This document shows positions 14,367 through 21,209 of a stretch of DNA of 29,150 nucleotides, one piece after another; within the stretch, counting starts at the first letter, position 1; every line of letters begins with the position of its first letter. The notes under the pieces are model-generated. The model had not been told where the DNA came from. It did not search any database and saw nothing but the letters and a program-made list of their open reading frames with translations. Position numbers and translations under genes: made by a program. The DNA comes from JBGTKH01 sp041744735. GTDB taxonomy: Bacteria; Planctomycetota; Planctomycetia; Pirellulales; Pirellulaceae. The stretch covers positions 1-29,150 of the forward strand of contig JBGTKH010000453.1 of NCBI GenBank assembly GCA_041744735.1. Direction: 5' to 3'.

Positions 14367-15446
14367 ATGGCCGCAGGCCGGATCGACAACGCAGCCGTCG
14401 AGTCAGTGCTCGCCGAATTCAAAGACCCCGAAACGGGCCGTAGCGTGCTGAAGATGGAGCAGGTGCGGGACATTCGCATCGCGGGCGATCAGTTATCGCT
14501 GACGCTGGCGTTGACCACGCACTCGGCGCCGCTCTGGAAAGACGTGCAAGCGGCGCTGGTCGATCGGCTGCGTGGCAAACTGCCGCAACTGTCGTCGGTG
14601 AACGTCAACTTGGCCGTGCACGATCGGCCGCCGGGGAAATTGGGCGAGATCGGCCTAACCGTCAAGAGCGTCATCGCCGTCGGCTCGGGCAAAGGAGGCG
14701 TTGGCAAGAGCACACTCGCCGCGAGCCTCGCACTTGGCTTAAAGCGCGCCGGCAGCAAAGTCGGACTGATGGACGCCGACGTGTACGGGCCCAGCATTCC
14801 GCATCTGCTGGGCGTGTCCGCGCGACCCGAAGTTGTCGATAACAAGATTCAACCGATCGACGCCGACGGCATGCCGGTCATGTCGATGGGTTTCCTGGTA
14901 CCGAAAGACGAAGCGGTCGTGTGGCGCGGGCCGATGTTGCACGGGGCGATCACGCAATTCCTGCGCGACACGCGCTGGGGCAACTTGGATTACTTGATCA
15001 TCGACATGCCGCCGGGAACCGGCGACATCGCACTGACGTTGTCGCAAATGCTGCCGCTAACCGGCGCGGTCGTTGTGTGCACGCCGCAAGAGGTCGCGCT
15101 GCTGGACGCCGTGAAGGCCATCGCCATGTTCCGCAAGGTCAACATCGAAGTGTTGGGGATGGTGGAGAACATGAGCGGCTTCATCTGTCCGGACTGCGGA
15201 AAACGCTACGACATTTTCGGCAGCGGCGGTGCGCGAGACAAAGCGGAAGAGTTGCAAGTGCCGTTTCTCGGCGAGGTGCCGATCAACATGCAAGTGAGAG
15301 TGCAAGGTGACGCGGGAAAGACGTCCGCGGTGTTCGATGATCCCACTGTCGCGCCGTTTCTGGAACGGATCGTCTTTCGTCTGGTCAAGAATCTTGCCGA
15401 CTCCGTGGCCGCTGCGCCGCCGATGCCGTCGCTTCCGGTACTCTGA
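14367..15446 (+). CDS. mrp: Iron-sulfur cluster carrier ATPase Mrp/ApbC
   Basis: Mrp/ApbC (Nbp35/Ind1 family) is a cytoplasmic P-loop ATPase that binds and delivers 4Fe-4S clusters; the eukaryotic relative Ind1 serves complex I. An N-terminal MIP18/DUF59 domain spans about residues 5-85. The deviant Walker A GSGKGGVGKS is at 106-115, DADVYGPSIPHLLG at 137-149, and IIDMPPGTGD at 211-220. The cluster-bridging CxxC is C274 and C277 (FICPDC). At 359 residues it has the normal length. ATG at 14367 has GGAG at 14355-14358, which decides it over the TTG at 14319. The location after a complete complex I operon, with only two regulatory-type genes between, fits a role in Fe-S supply to Nuo; that link is inference. 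Confidence 0.95.
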   Translation: MAAGRIDNAAVESVLAEFKDPETGRSVLKMEQVRDIRIAGDQLSLTLALTTHSAPLWKDVQAALVDRLRGKLPQLSSVNVNLAVHDRPPGKLGEIGLTVKSVIAVGSGKGGVGKSTLAASLALGLKRAGSKVGLMDADVYGPSIPHLLGVSARPEVVDNKIQPIDADGMPVMSMGFLVPKDEAVVWRGPMLHGAITQFLRDTRWGNLDYLIIDMPPGTGDIALTLSQMLPLTGAVVVCTPQEVALLDAVKAIAMFRKVNIEVLGMVENMSGFICPDCGKRYDIFGSGGARDKAEELQVPFLGEVPINMQVRVQGDAGKTSAVFDDPTVAPFLERIVFRLVKNLADSVAAAPPMPSLPVL

Positions 15447-15471
15447 TTGTTACCAAACGCGATCCCAAATC

Positions 15472-15548
15472 CGTCGTTTAACCCGTAGCCGAAGGCGAGG
15501 GCGATCAGAAACGCATACACCTCGCCTTCGGCTACAGGTTAAACGACG
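15472..15548. repeat. Long inverted repeat downstream of mrp
   Basis: Arms of 29 bases (15472-15500 and 15520-15548) pair at 28 of 29 positions around a 19-base loop. The left arm begins CGTCGTTTAACCCGTAGCCG. It is of the same family as the repeat at 14242-14309. No T-run follows. Confidence 0.9.
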
Positions 15549-15591
15549 AAAACGAACATCGCTGACCCAGACAATAGGCGACGCAACTATT

Positions 15592-15629
15592 AGAGCCGCC
15601 GGGACTTGCGTGTCCCGGCGGCTCTTTCT
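15592..15629 (+). terminator. Probable intrinsic terminator after mrp
   Basis: A 14-base-pair GC-rich stem (15592-15605 with 15612-15625; core GAGCCGCCGGGAC) has a 6-base loop TTGCGT and is followed by TTCTC. The T-run is short, so efficiency is uncertain. It would end mrp transcription on the + strand and sits between mrp and the oppositely oriented small peptide gene. It could equally be another repeat family, since the stem is unusually perfect. Confidence 0.6.
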
Positions 15630-15687
15630 CGTCGGAGTCAGAAAGCCGTCCTTTTGAACGGTCGTAGTGATCGCCAAAGACGATCGA

Positions 15688-15759
15688 CTACTTCTTCTTC
15701 TTGGCCGCCTTTTTCTTCGGGGCAGCTTTCTTCTTCTTAGCAGCTTTCTTCTTGGCCAC
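15688..15759 (-). CDS. 23-residue Lys/Ala-rich basic peptide
   Basis: A GTG start at 15759 is preceded by GGAGG (15767-15771) seven bases away, and the frame ends at TAG (15688-15690). The peptide has 14 Lys, 7 Ala, one Pro and the initiator Met, in blocks KKKAA and KKKKAAP. This composition is that of the histone H1-like tails found in bacterial nucleoid proteins, and short Lys/Ala proteins of this type are, as I recall, common in planctomycetes. A DNA- or RNA-binding charge-neutralising role is inference. Lys codons are mixed AAG/AAA and the Ala codons vary (GCC, GCT, GCG), so it is not a simple nucleotide microsatellite. The gene stands alone, convergent with mrp, with a 309-base gene-free region upstream. 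Confidence 0.65.
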   Translation of the reverse strand: MAKKKAAKKKKAAPKKKAAKKKK

Positions 15760-16068
15760 AGTACGTCCTCCGTTAAACAGGGTCCGCGACGAGTGCCTTC
15801 GTGACGTGCTTTTGAGTTACCTCTGAGCCGGCGAGTGCCTCTCGTCAACAACTCCCACAACTACTCGCCCGTCCGTCGGGCGTCGGTCCGCAACAACATT
15901 CCGTCTGTCGTGCACACCGGCGATGAGTGGTTGTTGGTACTCCATTAACTGTAGTTGTACGCATTTGCAAAAATAATGCAACATCTTTTCCACAAAATTT
16001 TTCTTCATCGATCAAGTGATCACAACGACACACGCGCCATCGCGCGGTGGCGCACAGCAGATGCGCGC
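15760..16068. other. Gene-free 309 bases upstream of the small peptide gene
   Basis: No reading frame here looks coding. The right part (about 15950-16020) is markedly AT-rich compared with its surroundings, which fits a promoter region for the leftward peptide gene. A 6-base-pair hairpin GCGCCA/TGGCGC (16034-16053) lies just after the SGNH gene stop but has no T-run. Confidence 0.5.
15954..15981 (-). promoter_or_regulatory. Weak candidate promoter for the Lys/Ala peptide gene
   Basis: Read leftward, TTGCAT (15981-15976) and TACAAC (15959-15954) are 16 bases apart in the AT-rich stretch. It would give a leader of about 190 bases. The match to consensus is only moderate. Confidence 0.25.
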
Positions 16069-16872
16069 TCAATAGAAAGAGATGCACGTGCCATCGGAAA
16101 GTTTGATCGCGGGTTGTTCACAGAGTTGCTCGAAGCCCAACACGTGTCGTTGCTGTTGCCGCAACGATCGCATTCGCAACCAGCGCCGCAGAGAACCTTT
16201 CGCGCGGGCAGGCGTCGCGCTTTCGCTGCACGCCGCGAGCATTTCATTCCACGCTTCCGACCATGAGCGCAGCTTGATGTGCAGCGGATCGAAGCCGTAC
16301 CAGTGCACGCGCGGAGCGACGACGCGCGCGTTGTAGCGGGCTGCCAGTTGCTTGACGTTGTCGTTCAATTGCCGCGCGCGCGTCAGGGCTTCGTCGTATC
16401 CCAAGCGCGATTGCGGAAACAGTACCTTTCGCATTACCAGGAATTTGAAGCCGCCGACGTTCGACGTGCTTTCCAGCGGCAATTCGGTAATCACGATTTT
16501 TTCGGCAACCGTCGATAGCCGCTGCAAACACAACTCGATCCATGATGTGATGAGCTCGACGGAAGGGCCGTAGAGAATATCGTTGCCGATGTCCGTGATC
16601 AAAGCTGCGGTCGGAGCGGGCGGGCGCTTCGCCAGATCTTCCCATAAACGGCATTGCAGAATTCCCGGCAGAGTCCGAAAGTACACGCGGCTGGTGGCTC
16701 CGAAGGAACGTCCGTAGCCCAACGCCGCCATCACGTCTAGCGGCTGGTCCCAAACATTCCACGCCGTTTCTACGACGGTCGAAATGCCGTGCACCAGGTT
16801 GCTCGCGCCCAGCAGTACCAAGCGGCGCGATGGGAATTCATTCGGCGGCGAGCCTTCCGCGGGCGTCACCAC
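16069..16872 (-). CDS. SGNH/GDSL-type hydrolase
   Basis: The protein of 267 residues carries the block pattern of SGNH hydrolases: LLGASN at 20-25 with the putative nucleophile S24, DIGNDI at 94-99 with N97, and FDPLH at 194-198 giving the Asp and His of the triad (D195, H198). The family removes or transfers acyl groups on lipids, glycans or peptidoglycan. No signal peptide is seen, so it is likely cytoplasmic or membrane-associated. The GTG at 16872 has GGAGGG just upstream and lies inside the end of the M50 protease gene (7-base overlap), so the two are translationally coupled. The C-terminal 60 residues are basic (RRWLRMRSLRQQQR). The substrate is not predictable; the lipid A neighbours suggest an envelope lipid. 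Confidence 0.7.
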   Translation of the reverse strand: MVTPAEGSPPNEFPSRRLVLLGASNLVHGISTVVETAWNVWDQPLDVMAALGYGRSFGATSRVYFRTLPGILQCRLWEDLAKRPPAPTAALITDIGNDILYGPSVELITSWIELCLQRLSTVAEKIVITELPLESTSNVGGFKFLVMRKVLFPQSRLGYDEALTRARQLNDNVKQLAARYNARVVAPRVHWYGFDPLHIKLRSWSEAWNEMLAACSESATPARAKGSLRRWLRMRSLRQQQRHVLGFEQLCEQPAIKLSDGTCISFY

Positions 16873-17687
16873 GGTGACCCTCCGCCAAACCCGCCGCCGC
16901 GGCCGGAATAGGCCTGCAGCGTCATGTAACTTTGAAACGCCAGCAGGCCGAACAAGATCGCCAACATGGATTGGCCGCTGGTGAACCCATACACGGCCGC
17001 CGCGATGCCGGTGACGATCGAGAGAATGAGCGAATTCCGGATGCCGTCCCTAACGTTCATCAGCAGAAATACTTCCCGCGAAATCTGACCGCCGTCGAGC
17101 GGATACACCGGCAAGAGATTCATGAGCGCCCAAAAGACGCTGGGCAAGAGAATGTAAAACGCAAAATCGTTAATTGGCTCATTCGGAATCGGAGTGCTGC
17201 CGCCCCAAAGTAACTCACCAGGAACAAACGGCGGGCTATACGGCAGGACGAAGTCGATGGGAAACAGGAACTGCGGCCAAATGACGGAGTGACCTGCCAC
17301 ACGAGCCAGGATAATGATCACCGCGGCCAGTGCCAATTGAGCGGCTGGGCCGGCGGCCGACACGATAATCTGCTGGCGCGAATCCAACGAACGCCCGAAA
17401 CCGTACGAGGAATGGGAATCCGGCACGGCCAACCCGCCAAAGTGATATAGCACCACGTGGGACGAAACCCCAAATCGTCGAAAGGCCAACGCATGGCCGA
17501 ATTCGTGCACCAACAGCGAAAGGAACACGGCGGCCGTCCACATCAACACGTGCAAGCCGTCGGCACCGGTGATGTCCCAGCCCAATACCAACGCGGCCAA
17601 CCAGAAAAACGGCGAAATGCGCACCGGGATGCCCAGCAACTCGAAATGCAAATCAAACTGCGTGCGTTGTGGCTCACCCAAAAACAC
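16866..17687 (-). CDS. M50 family (site-2 protease-like) membrane metalloprotease
   Basis: The zinc site HEFGH lies at residues 61-65 within a hydrophobic segment (FLSLLVHEFGHAL), and the third ligand motif is NLLPVYPLDGG at 190-200 (D198). Several transmembrane segments (about 27-36, 48-60, 107-131, 176-195, 216-234, 238-252) fit a Spo4FB/RseP-type intramembrane protease. There is no PDZ domain, so it belongs to the short class. The C-terminus ends in a Gly-rich tail (RGGGFGGGSPW). The GTG at 17687 is preceded by GAGGA. It lies 171 bases after lpxB and overlaps the SGNH gene. The substrate is unknown; regulated cleavage of a membrane-bound factor is a family property, not shown here. Confidence 0.85.
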   Translation of the reverse strand: MFLGEPQRTQFDLHFELLGIPVRISPFFWLAALVLGWDITGADGLHVLMWTAAVFLSLLVHEFGHALAFRRFGVSSHVVLYHFGGLAVPDSHSSYGFGRSLDSRQQIIVSAAGPAAQLALAAVIIILARVAGHSVIWPQFLFPIDFVLPYSPPFVPGELLWGGSTPIPNEPINDFAFYILLPSVFWALMNLLPVYPLDGGQISREVFLLMNVRDGIRNSLILSIVTGIAAAVYGFTSGQSMLAILFGLLAFQSYMTLQAYSGRGGGFGGGSPW

Positions 17688-17750
17688 CGCGGGGTCCTCG
17701 TTAGTCGTTGGCAGTCAAGTATGTCGACTTTTGAATCTGGAGTGCTGATT

Positions 17751-17781
17751 TTGGAGTGCGGCGACTCGTCGCCGCTTTAGG
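17751..17781. repeat. Palindromic repeat, LECGDSSPL family, copy A
   Basis: The core GCGGCGACTCGTCGCCGC (17758-17775) is a 7-base-pair palindrome with loop CTCG. The flanks TTGGAGT and TTTAGG match copies B and C, which lie in the opposite orientation 80-140 bases away. Confidence 0.85.
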
Positions 17782-17857
17782 GATTTGGGAGTTCGCCGCT
17801 CGGTTGCGTGAACGATGCGGCCCGCTTGGCTTCGCACTCTAAAAGAAATCCGAAGCT

Positions 17858-17924
17858 CCTAAAGCGGCGACGAGTCGCCGCACTCCAAGATTCCTAAAGC
17901 GGTGACGAGTCGCCGCACTCCAAG
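17858..17924. repeat. Palindromic repeat, LECGDSSPL family, tandem copies B and C at the lpxB end
   Basis: Two copies (17858-17889 and 17893-17924) each run CCTAAAGCGG...CCGCACTCCAAG and differ at one base (GGCGA versus GGTGA). On the - strand copy C is read in lpxB as LGVRRLVTAL, and copy B in a shifted frame as LECGDSSPL followed by the stop TAG (17859-17861). Confidence 0.88.
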
Positions 17925-19208
17925 GTTAGCATGCGGCGCGCGGTCGATGAAGTGTGGGGCGGGGCGAGTTGGCTCGCGGTGGGTGAGGTGTTCCAAGATA
18001 TAACGAGCGGCGACGCGGGAGGCGCCGCTGCGGCCGAACTTGGCTTTTAACTCGGCGAGCAGCGCGATGCGTTGTTCGCGCCGATCGGATTTGGTCAACC
18101 ACTCGATAACATGCCCCGCAAGCTCTGCGGATTTGTCGTCGCTGGTCGGGTATTCGGGATATGGTACTTGGTCGGCGTCCGATCCGTGCGGATCGAAGGG
18201 AACAGGCCGAGTGGTAAATGGATTATCCTCGGCCAGCAAATTCACCAGCGTCATGTACTTCACCGTGGCCAACATGCGGACCATCAGCGCCAAAAGCGGG
18301 TTGGCGAAGTACAAGATCACCGCGGGCTTGGTGTGATGCAACAGTTCCAGCGACACCGAACCGGAACATGCCAGGCAGCAGTGGCTGGCGTGAATCAACT
18401 CCGGCGTGCGGCCCACGAAGACGTCGATCGGCAGGCCCGTGCGTTCGACCTGCTGAGCCGCGATCTCTCCTTGCTTGTCGTTGAAGCTGGCGATGGCAAA
18501 GCGTGCGTTGGGGACTCGCTGGCGAATGATCTTGGCGGACTTTAGGAACCAGGGCAGATTGCTAGTCACCTCCTGCGTGCGCGAACCGGGCAGAATCGTC
18601 ACCAGCGGTCCGGGCCGGCTGCCGTACTCGGCGATAAATTTCGCATCGAGCTTCTGGCGTTCCATCTGATCGAAATATGGATGGCCGACATACGTGGCGT
18701 TGCAGCCGCGCTCGCGATACCACGCGGCCTCGAACGGCAGCTTGCACAGCACGTGATCGACCAACCGTCGCATTTTGCGCACGCGCCAACCGGCCCAAGC
18801 CCACATCTGCGGCGCGCCGTAATAGAACACTGGAATGTTGTACTTCTTCGCCGCGCGCGCAATCCACCAATTGAAGCCGGGGTAGTCGACCAACACGACG
18901 GCGTCGGGGCGATGCTCGCGCAGATAGCGGTCGGCGCGGCGATACAAATTCCAGAAGCGAGGCAAATTCGTGAGCACTCGCGAGAAGCCCATTACGGCCA
19001 ACTGCGTCAAGTCTTCAATCAACTCGCATCCGGCCGCCGCCATTTTCGGCCCGCCATATCCGACGCAGCGAATGCCCGGATGTTGTTGCCGCAGGTCGCG
19101 GATCAGATTCGCGCCGTGCAAGTCGCCGCTCGGTTCGCCGACCGAGAAGAAGATTCGCAAGTCGTCGTGTTTCCACGAGTGCTGGTCGATGCGGTTTGTG
19201 TGTGTCAC
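17859..19208 (-). CDS. lpxB: Lipid-A-disaccharide synthase
   Basis: LpxB joins UDP-2,3-diacylglucosamine and lipid X to make the tetra-acyl disaccharide of lipid A on the inner membrane. Family motifs are SVGEPSGDLHG (22-32), GYGGPKMAAAGCELIEDLTQ, VLVDYPGFNWWIAR, YYGAPQMWAWAGWRVRKM, LPGSRTQEV and ACSGSVSLELLHHTKPAVI. The GTG at 19208 is chosen because AAGGTGG precedes it and similarity starts just after; it begins two bases after the GT2 stop. The long upstream frame (to 19358) overlaps that gene and is rejected. The protein has 449 residues, longer than the usual 380-400. The last roughly 24 residues come from two palindromic repeats, so the original gene end was probably upstream of these. 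Confidence 0.93.
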   Translation of the reverse strand: MTHTNRIDQHSWKHDDLRIFFSVGEPSGDLHGANLIRDLRQQHPGIRCVGYGGPKMAAAGCELIEDLTQLAVMGFSRVLTNLPRFWNLYRRADRYLREHRPDAVVLVDYPGFNWWIARAAKKYNIPVFYYGAPQMWAWAGWRVRKMRRLVDHVLCKLPFEAAWYRERGCNATYVGHPYFDQMERQKLDAKFIAEYGSRPGPLVTILPGSRTQEVTSNLPWFLKSAKIIRQRVPNARFAIASFNDKQGEIAAQQVERTGLPIDVFVGRTPELIHASHCCLACSGSVSLELLHHTKPAVILYFANPLLALMVRMLATVKYMTLVNLLAEDNPFTTRPVPFDPHGSDADQVPYPEYPTSDDKSAELAGHVIEWLTKSDRREQRIALLAELKAKFGRSGASRVAARYILEHLTHREPTRPAPHFIDRAPHANLGVRRLVTALGILECGDSSPL

Positions 19209-19210
19209 GG

Positions 19211-19951
19211 CTACGCCACCTTGCGATGTACTGGGAGATTTGGCGGCGCCGCTCGCTCGGTGTCGAGCTCCTGCACGGTGATGCGGCGCCAGCGGCGCTG
19301 CAGCCGCCGGGCGGCCAGTAAGTGGCCCGGATTGGGCCAACCGTCGCTGAGCGTGCAAGCACTCGGCCGCGTTTCGATCGTCACCTCACCCACGCGAAAG
19401 CCGCGCGCCGCTACCAGCGTTGCCAAATAGCGATACATGCCTTGCGGCAACTGCAATCCCTCGACCGCTTCACGGCGCGCCGCCCAAAACAAACAGTCGG
19501 GATCGCGGACCTCCAATCCCAAGAGCAGCCAGCGCGGAATGCGTCTGACGCGATGCCAGACTTTGGCCCAGCCGCGCCGTTGCTGGCGGCCGTAAACCAA
19601 ATCGGCCCGCGCCAGATGTGCGAGCAACTTGCCGATCTGCTCAACCGAATAGCGATCGCCCGCCTCCATCGCCACGATGATCTCGCCACGGGCCGCAGCA
19701 ATTCCAGCCTTAACGGCCGCACTCAAGCCGGTGGTCTTGCCAAGCCGCAAGACTTTCAGACAGGGATGAAACGCCAGCAGTTCTTGGAACGCATGCAGAT
19801 CCTCATTATCGGACCCATCGTCGATGACGAGCACTTCATAGGCGCGGCCTAGCCGATCTAGCGCCCGTCGCAGCTTCGGCAATAACGCCGCGACGGCTTC
19901 GGCGGCGTTCCGCTGCGGTAAGAGAATTGAAGTGTGAATCATCGTCGACAT
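19211..19951 (-). CDS. Family 2 glycosyltransferase, DPM1-like
   Basis: The GT-A fold N-terminus is clear: TSILLPQRNAAEAV, then YEVLVIDDGSDNED (38-51), LGKTTGLSAAVKAGIAAARG (70-89), and the stretch after strand 4, IIVAMEAGDRYS (91-102). At that place the family usually has a DxD metal motif (MDADLQHP type); here it is EAGD, so the metal site is altered. The 246 residues carry no transmembrane helices, as in soluble polyprenyl-phosphate sugar transferases. It is the first gene of the leftward group and is followed within two bases by lpxB, so it may modify lipid A or a lipid carrier; that is inference. ATG at 19951 is weakly supported; ATG at 19942 is equally possible. Confidence 0.8.
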   Translation of the reverse strand: MSTMIHTSILLPQRNAAEAVAALLPKLRRALDRLGRAYEVLVIDDGSDNEDLHAFQELLAFHPCLKVLRLGKTTGLSAAVKAGIAAARGEIIVAMEAGDRYSVEQIGKLLAHLARADLVYGRQQRRGWAKVWHRVRRIPRWLLLGLEVRDPDCLFWAARREAVEGLQLPQGMYRYLATLVAARGFRVGEVTIETRPSACTLSDGWPNPGHLLAARRLQRRWRRITVQELDTERAAPPNLPVHRKVA

Positions 19952-20104
19952 CCATGTCAGCGATCAGACGGTGCGAAGCAGTGTGACGAGAGACCCGCTC
20001 GCGCGGAGTATCGCAAAAAGGGACTTCGACGGATAGGGCAGATTTGTGCGATAGCGTGCTGGCTTGCTGGCATGCAAAAGGGGTCGGGAGTGTGTCAGTT
20101 CACC

Positions 20105-20133
20105 GTGCAAAATCGGCGCGATTGCGGTATCAT
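20105..20133 (+). promoter_or_regulatory. Candidate promoter of the HEAT-like secreted protein gene
   Basis: GTGCAA (20105-20110) and TATCAT (20128-20133) are 17 bases apart, 62 bases before the start codon. Both are moderate matches. The 243-base divergent gap (19952-20194) shows no other clear feature. Confidence 0.3.
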
Positions 20134-20194
20134 GGGCGAAGTCTGGCCCAGGCTCTCCAGGCTTTAGTGATTCGCTTGCTGAAGGAGTTTTTCC

Positions 20195-21070
20195 ATGTTG
20201 CCGCAAATTCGCTGGTTGGTGTTATCGATATGTGCGTCGGTTGTGATTGTTGTTGTCGCGCGCGCGGATGATGAAGGGCCGGCAGCGGCGGACAAGCTGC
20301 CGGTGGCGGAATTGGCGGCGGAAAATGTTGCCGAGCTGATCAAGCAGCTCGACGACAATAGTTTTTCACAGCGGCAAGCAGCGAGTCGGAAACTGTTGGC
20401 GTTGGGCAAGAGTGCGATTCCGGCGTTGGCGGACGCGGCGACGGGCAGTAGCCGCGAAGTGACGACGCGTGCGGTTGACGTGCTGAAGAAGCATTTGCAA
20501 AACGGTGACGAAGGATCGAAGGCAGCGGCGAAGGAGGCCTTGGATAGGATCGCTCAAAGCGAGAACCTCACAGCGGCCCGCGCGGCTCAAGAAGCTTTGC
20601 GGCCTAAGGAAGAGCAAAACGCGCAAGTCCCCGGCTTTCCCGGTGGCGGCATTCGGATTCAGGGCGGACAGATTCAGATTCAAGTCCAAGCTGTGGCCGG
20701 CGGCAACGGCCAACGCATGTCGATCAAGATCATCAACGGCGTGAAGGAGATCGACGCTCAAGACAACAACCGCCAGGTCAAGATCATCGACGATCCGAAT
20801 AACGGGATCAAAATCGAAGTCACCGAGACGAGCAAAGAGGGCCGGGAAGTGACCAAGAAGTACGAAGCCAAAAACGCCGATGAACTGAAGAAGAATCACC
20901 CGGATGCTCACAAGGTCTACGAAGAGTATTCGAAGCAGCAAGGCATCCAAATCCGCGGCCTGCAGATTCAAGGCGGCGCGCTGCCCGCCGTGCCGCGCCC
21001 CATTCAACCGAATCGACTCATTCCTGACCAGAATCTGCCGCGCGCCCTGAACCGCATCGAGTGCCGCTAG
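20195..21070 (+). CDS. Secreted HEAT-like repeat protein
   Basis: The first about 24 residues form a signal peptide (basic start, VLSICASVVIVVVARA, then DDE). Residues 41-130 look like two or three HEAT/armadillo-type helical repeats (VAELIKQLDDNSFSQRQAAS, followed by LALGKSAIPALADAAT). A Gly/Gln/Ile-rich linker (GIRIQGGQIQIQVQAV) leads to a C-terminal region with VKIIDDPNNGIKIEVTET and KKYEAKNADELKKNHPDAHK, probably beta strands plus a helix. The 291 residues have no catalytic motif that I can see. A periplasmic protein-protein scaffold is the likely role. AAGGAG at 20182-20187 supports ATG at 20195. It has no close operon partner; the next gene starts 139 bases later. Confidence 0.75.
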   Translation: MLPQIRWLVLSICASVVIVVVARADDEGPAAADKLPVAELAAENVAELIKQLDDNSFSQRQAASRKLLALGKSAIPALADAATGSSREVTTRAVDVLKKHLQNGDEGSKAAAKEALDRIAQSENLTAARAAQEALRPKEEQNAQVPGFPGGGIRIQGGQIQIQVQAVAGGNGQRMSIKIINGVKEIDAQDNNRQVKIIDDPNNGIKIEVTETSKEGREVTKKYEAKNADELKKNHPDAHKVYEEYSKQQGIQIRGLQIQGGALPAVPRPIQPNRLIPDQNLPRALNRIECR

Positions 21071-21209
21071 CTCGCTAGCGGGGGCCAGGCGGGAGCTGAC
21101 ATTGACAGCGCAGACTCGAGTGCGTACTGTCTTCGCTCCTATTGGTGGCGGACGCCGGAACCGCACTCGCTGACCGGCGCATCTGGCCAGCTTCATTTCT
21201 CAACCGGCA

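Noticed and set aside
19209..19358. N-terminal extension of LpxB upstream of GTG 19208
   Set aside because: It overlaps the GT2 gene in another frame and is Ala/Arg/Pro-rich; LpxB similarity begins after 19208.
20078..20100. Sequence AAAAGGGGTCGGGAGT resembling a repeat seen near REP-type transposases
   Set aside because: Only one copy is present and my recollection of the family is too vague to call it.
20366..21196. Antisense open frame of 276 residues opposite the HEAT-like protein
   Set aside because: Leu/Arg-rich shadow; the + strand gene has a signal peptide and a good ribosome site.
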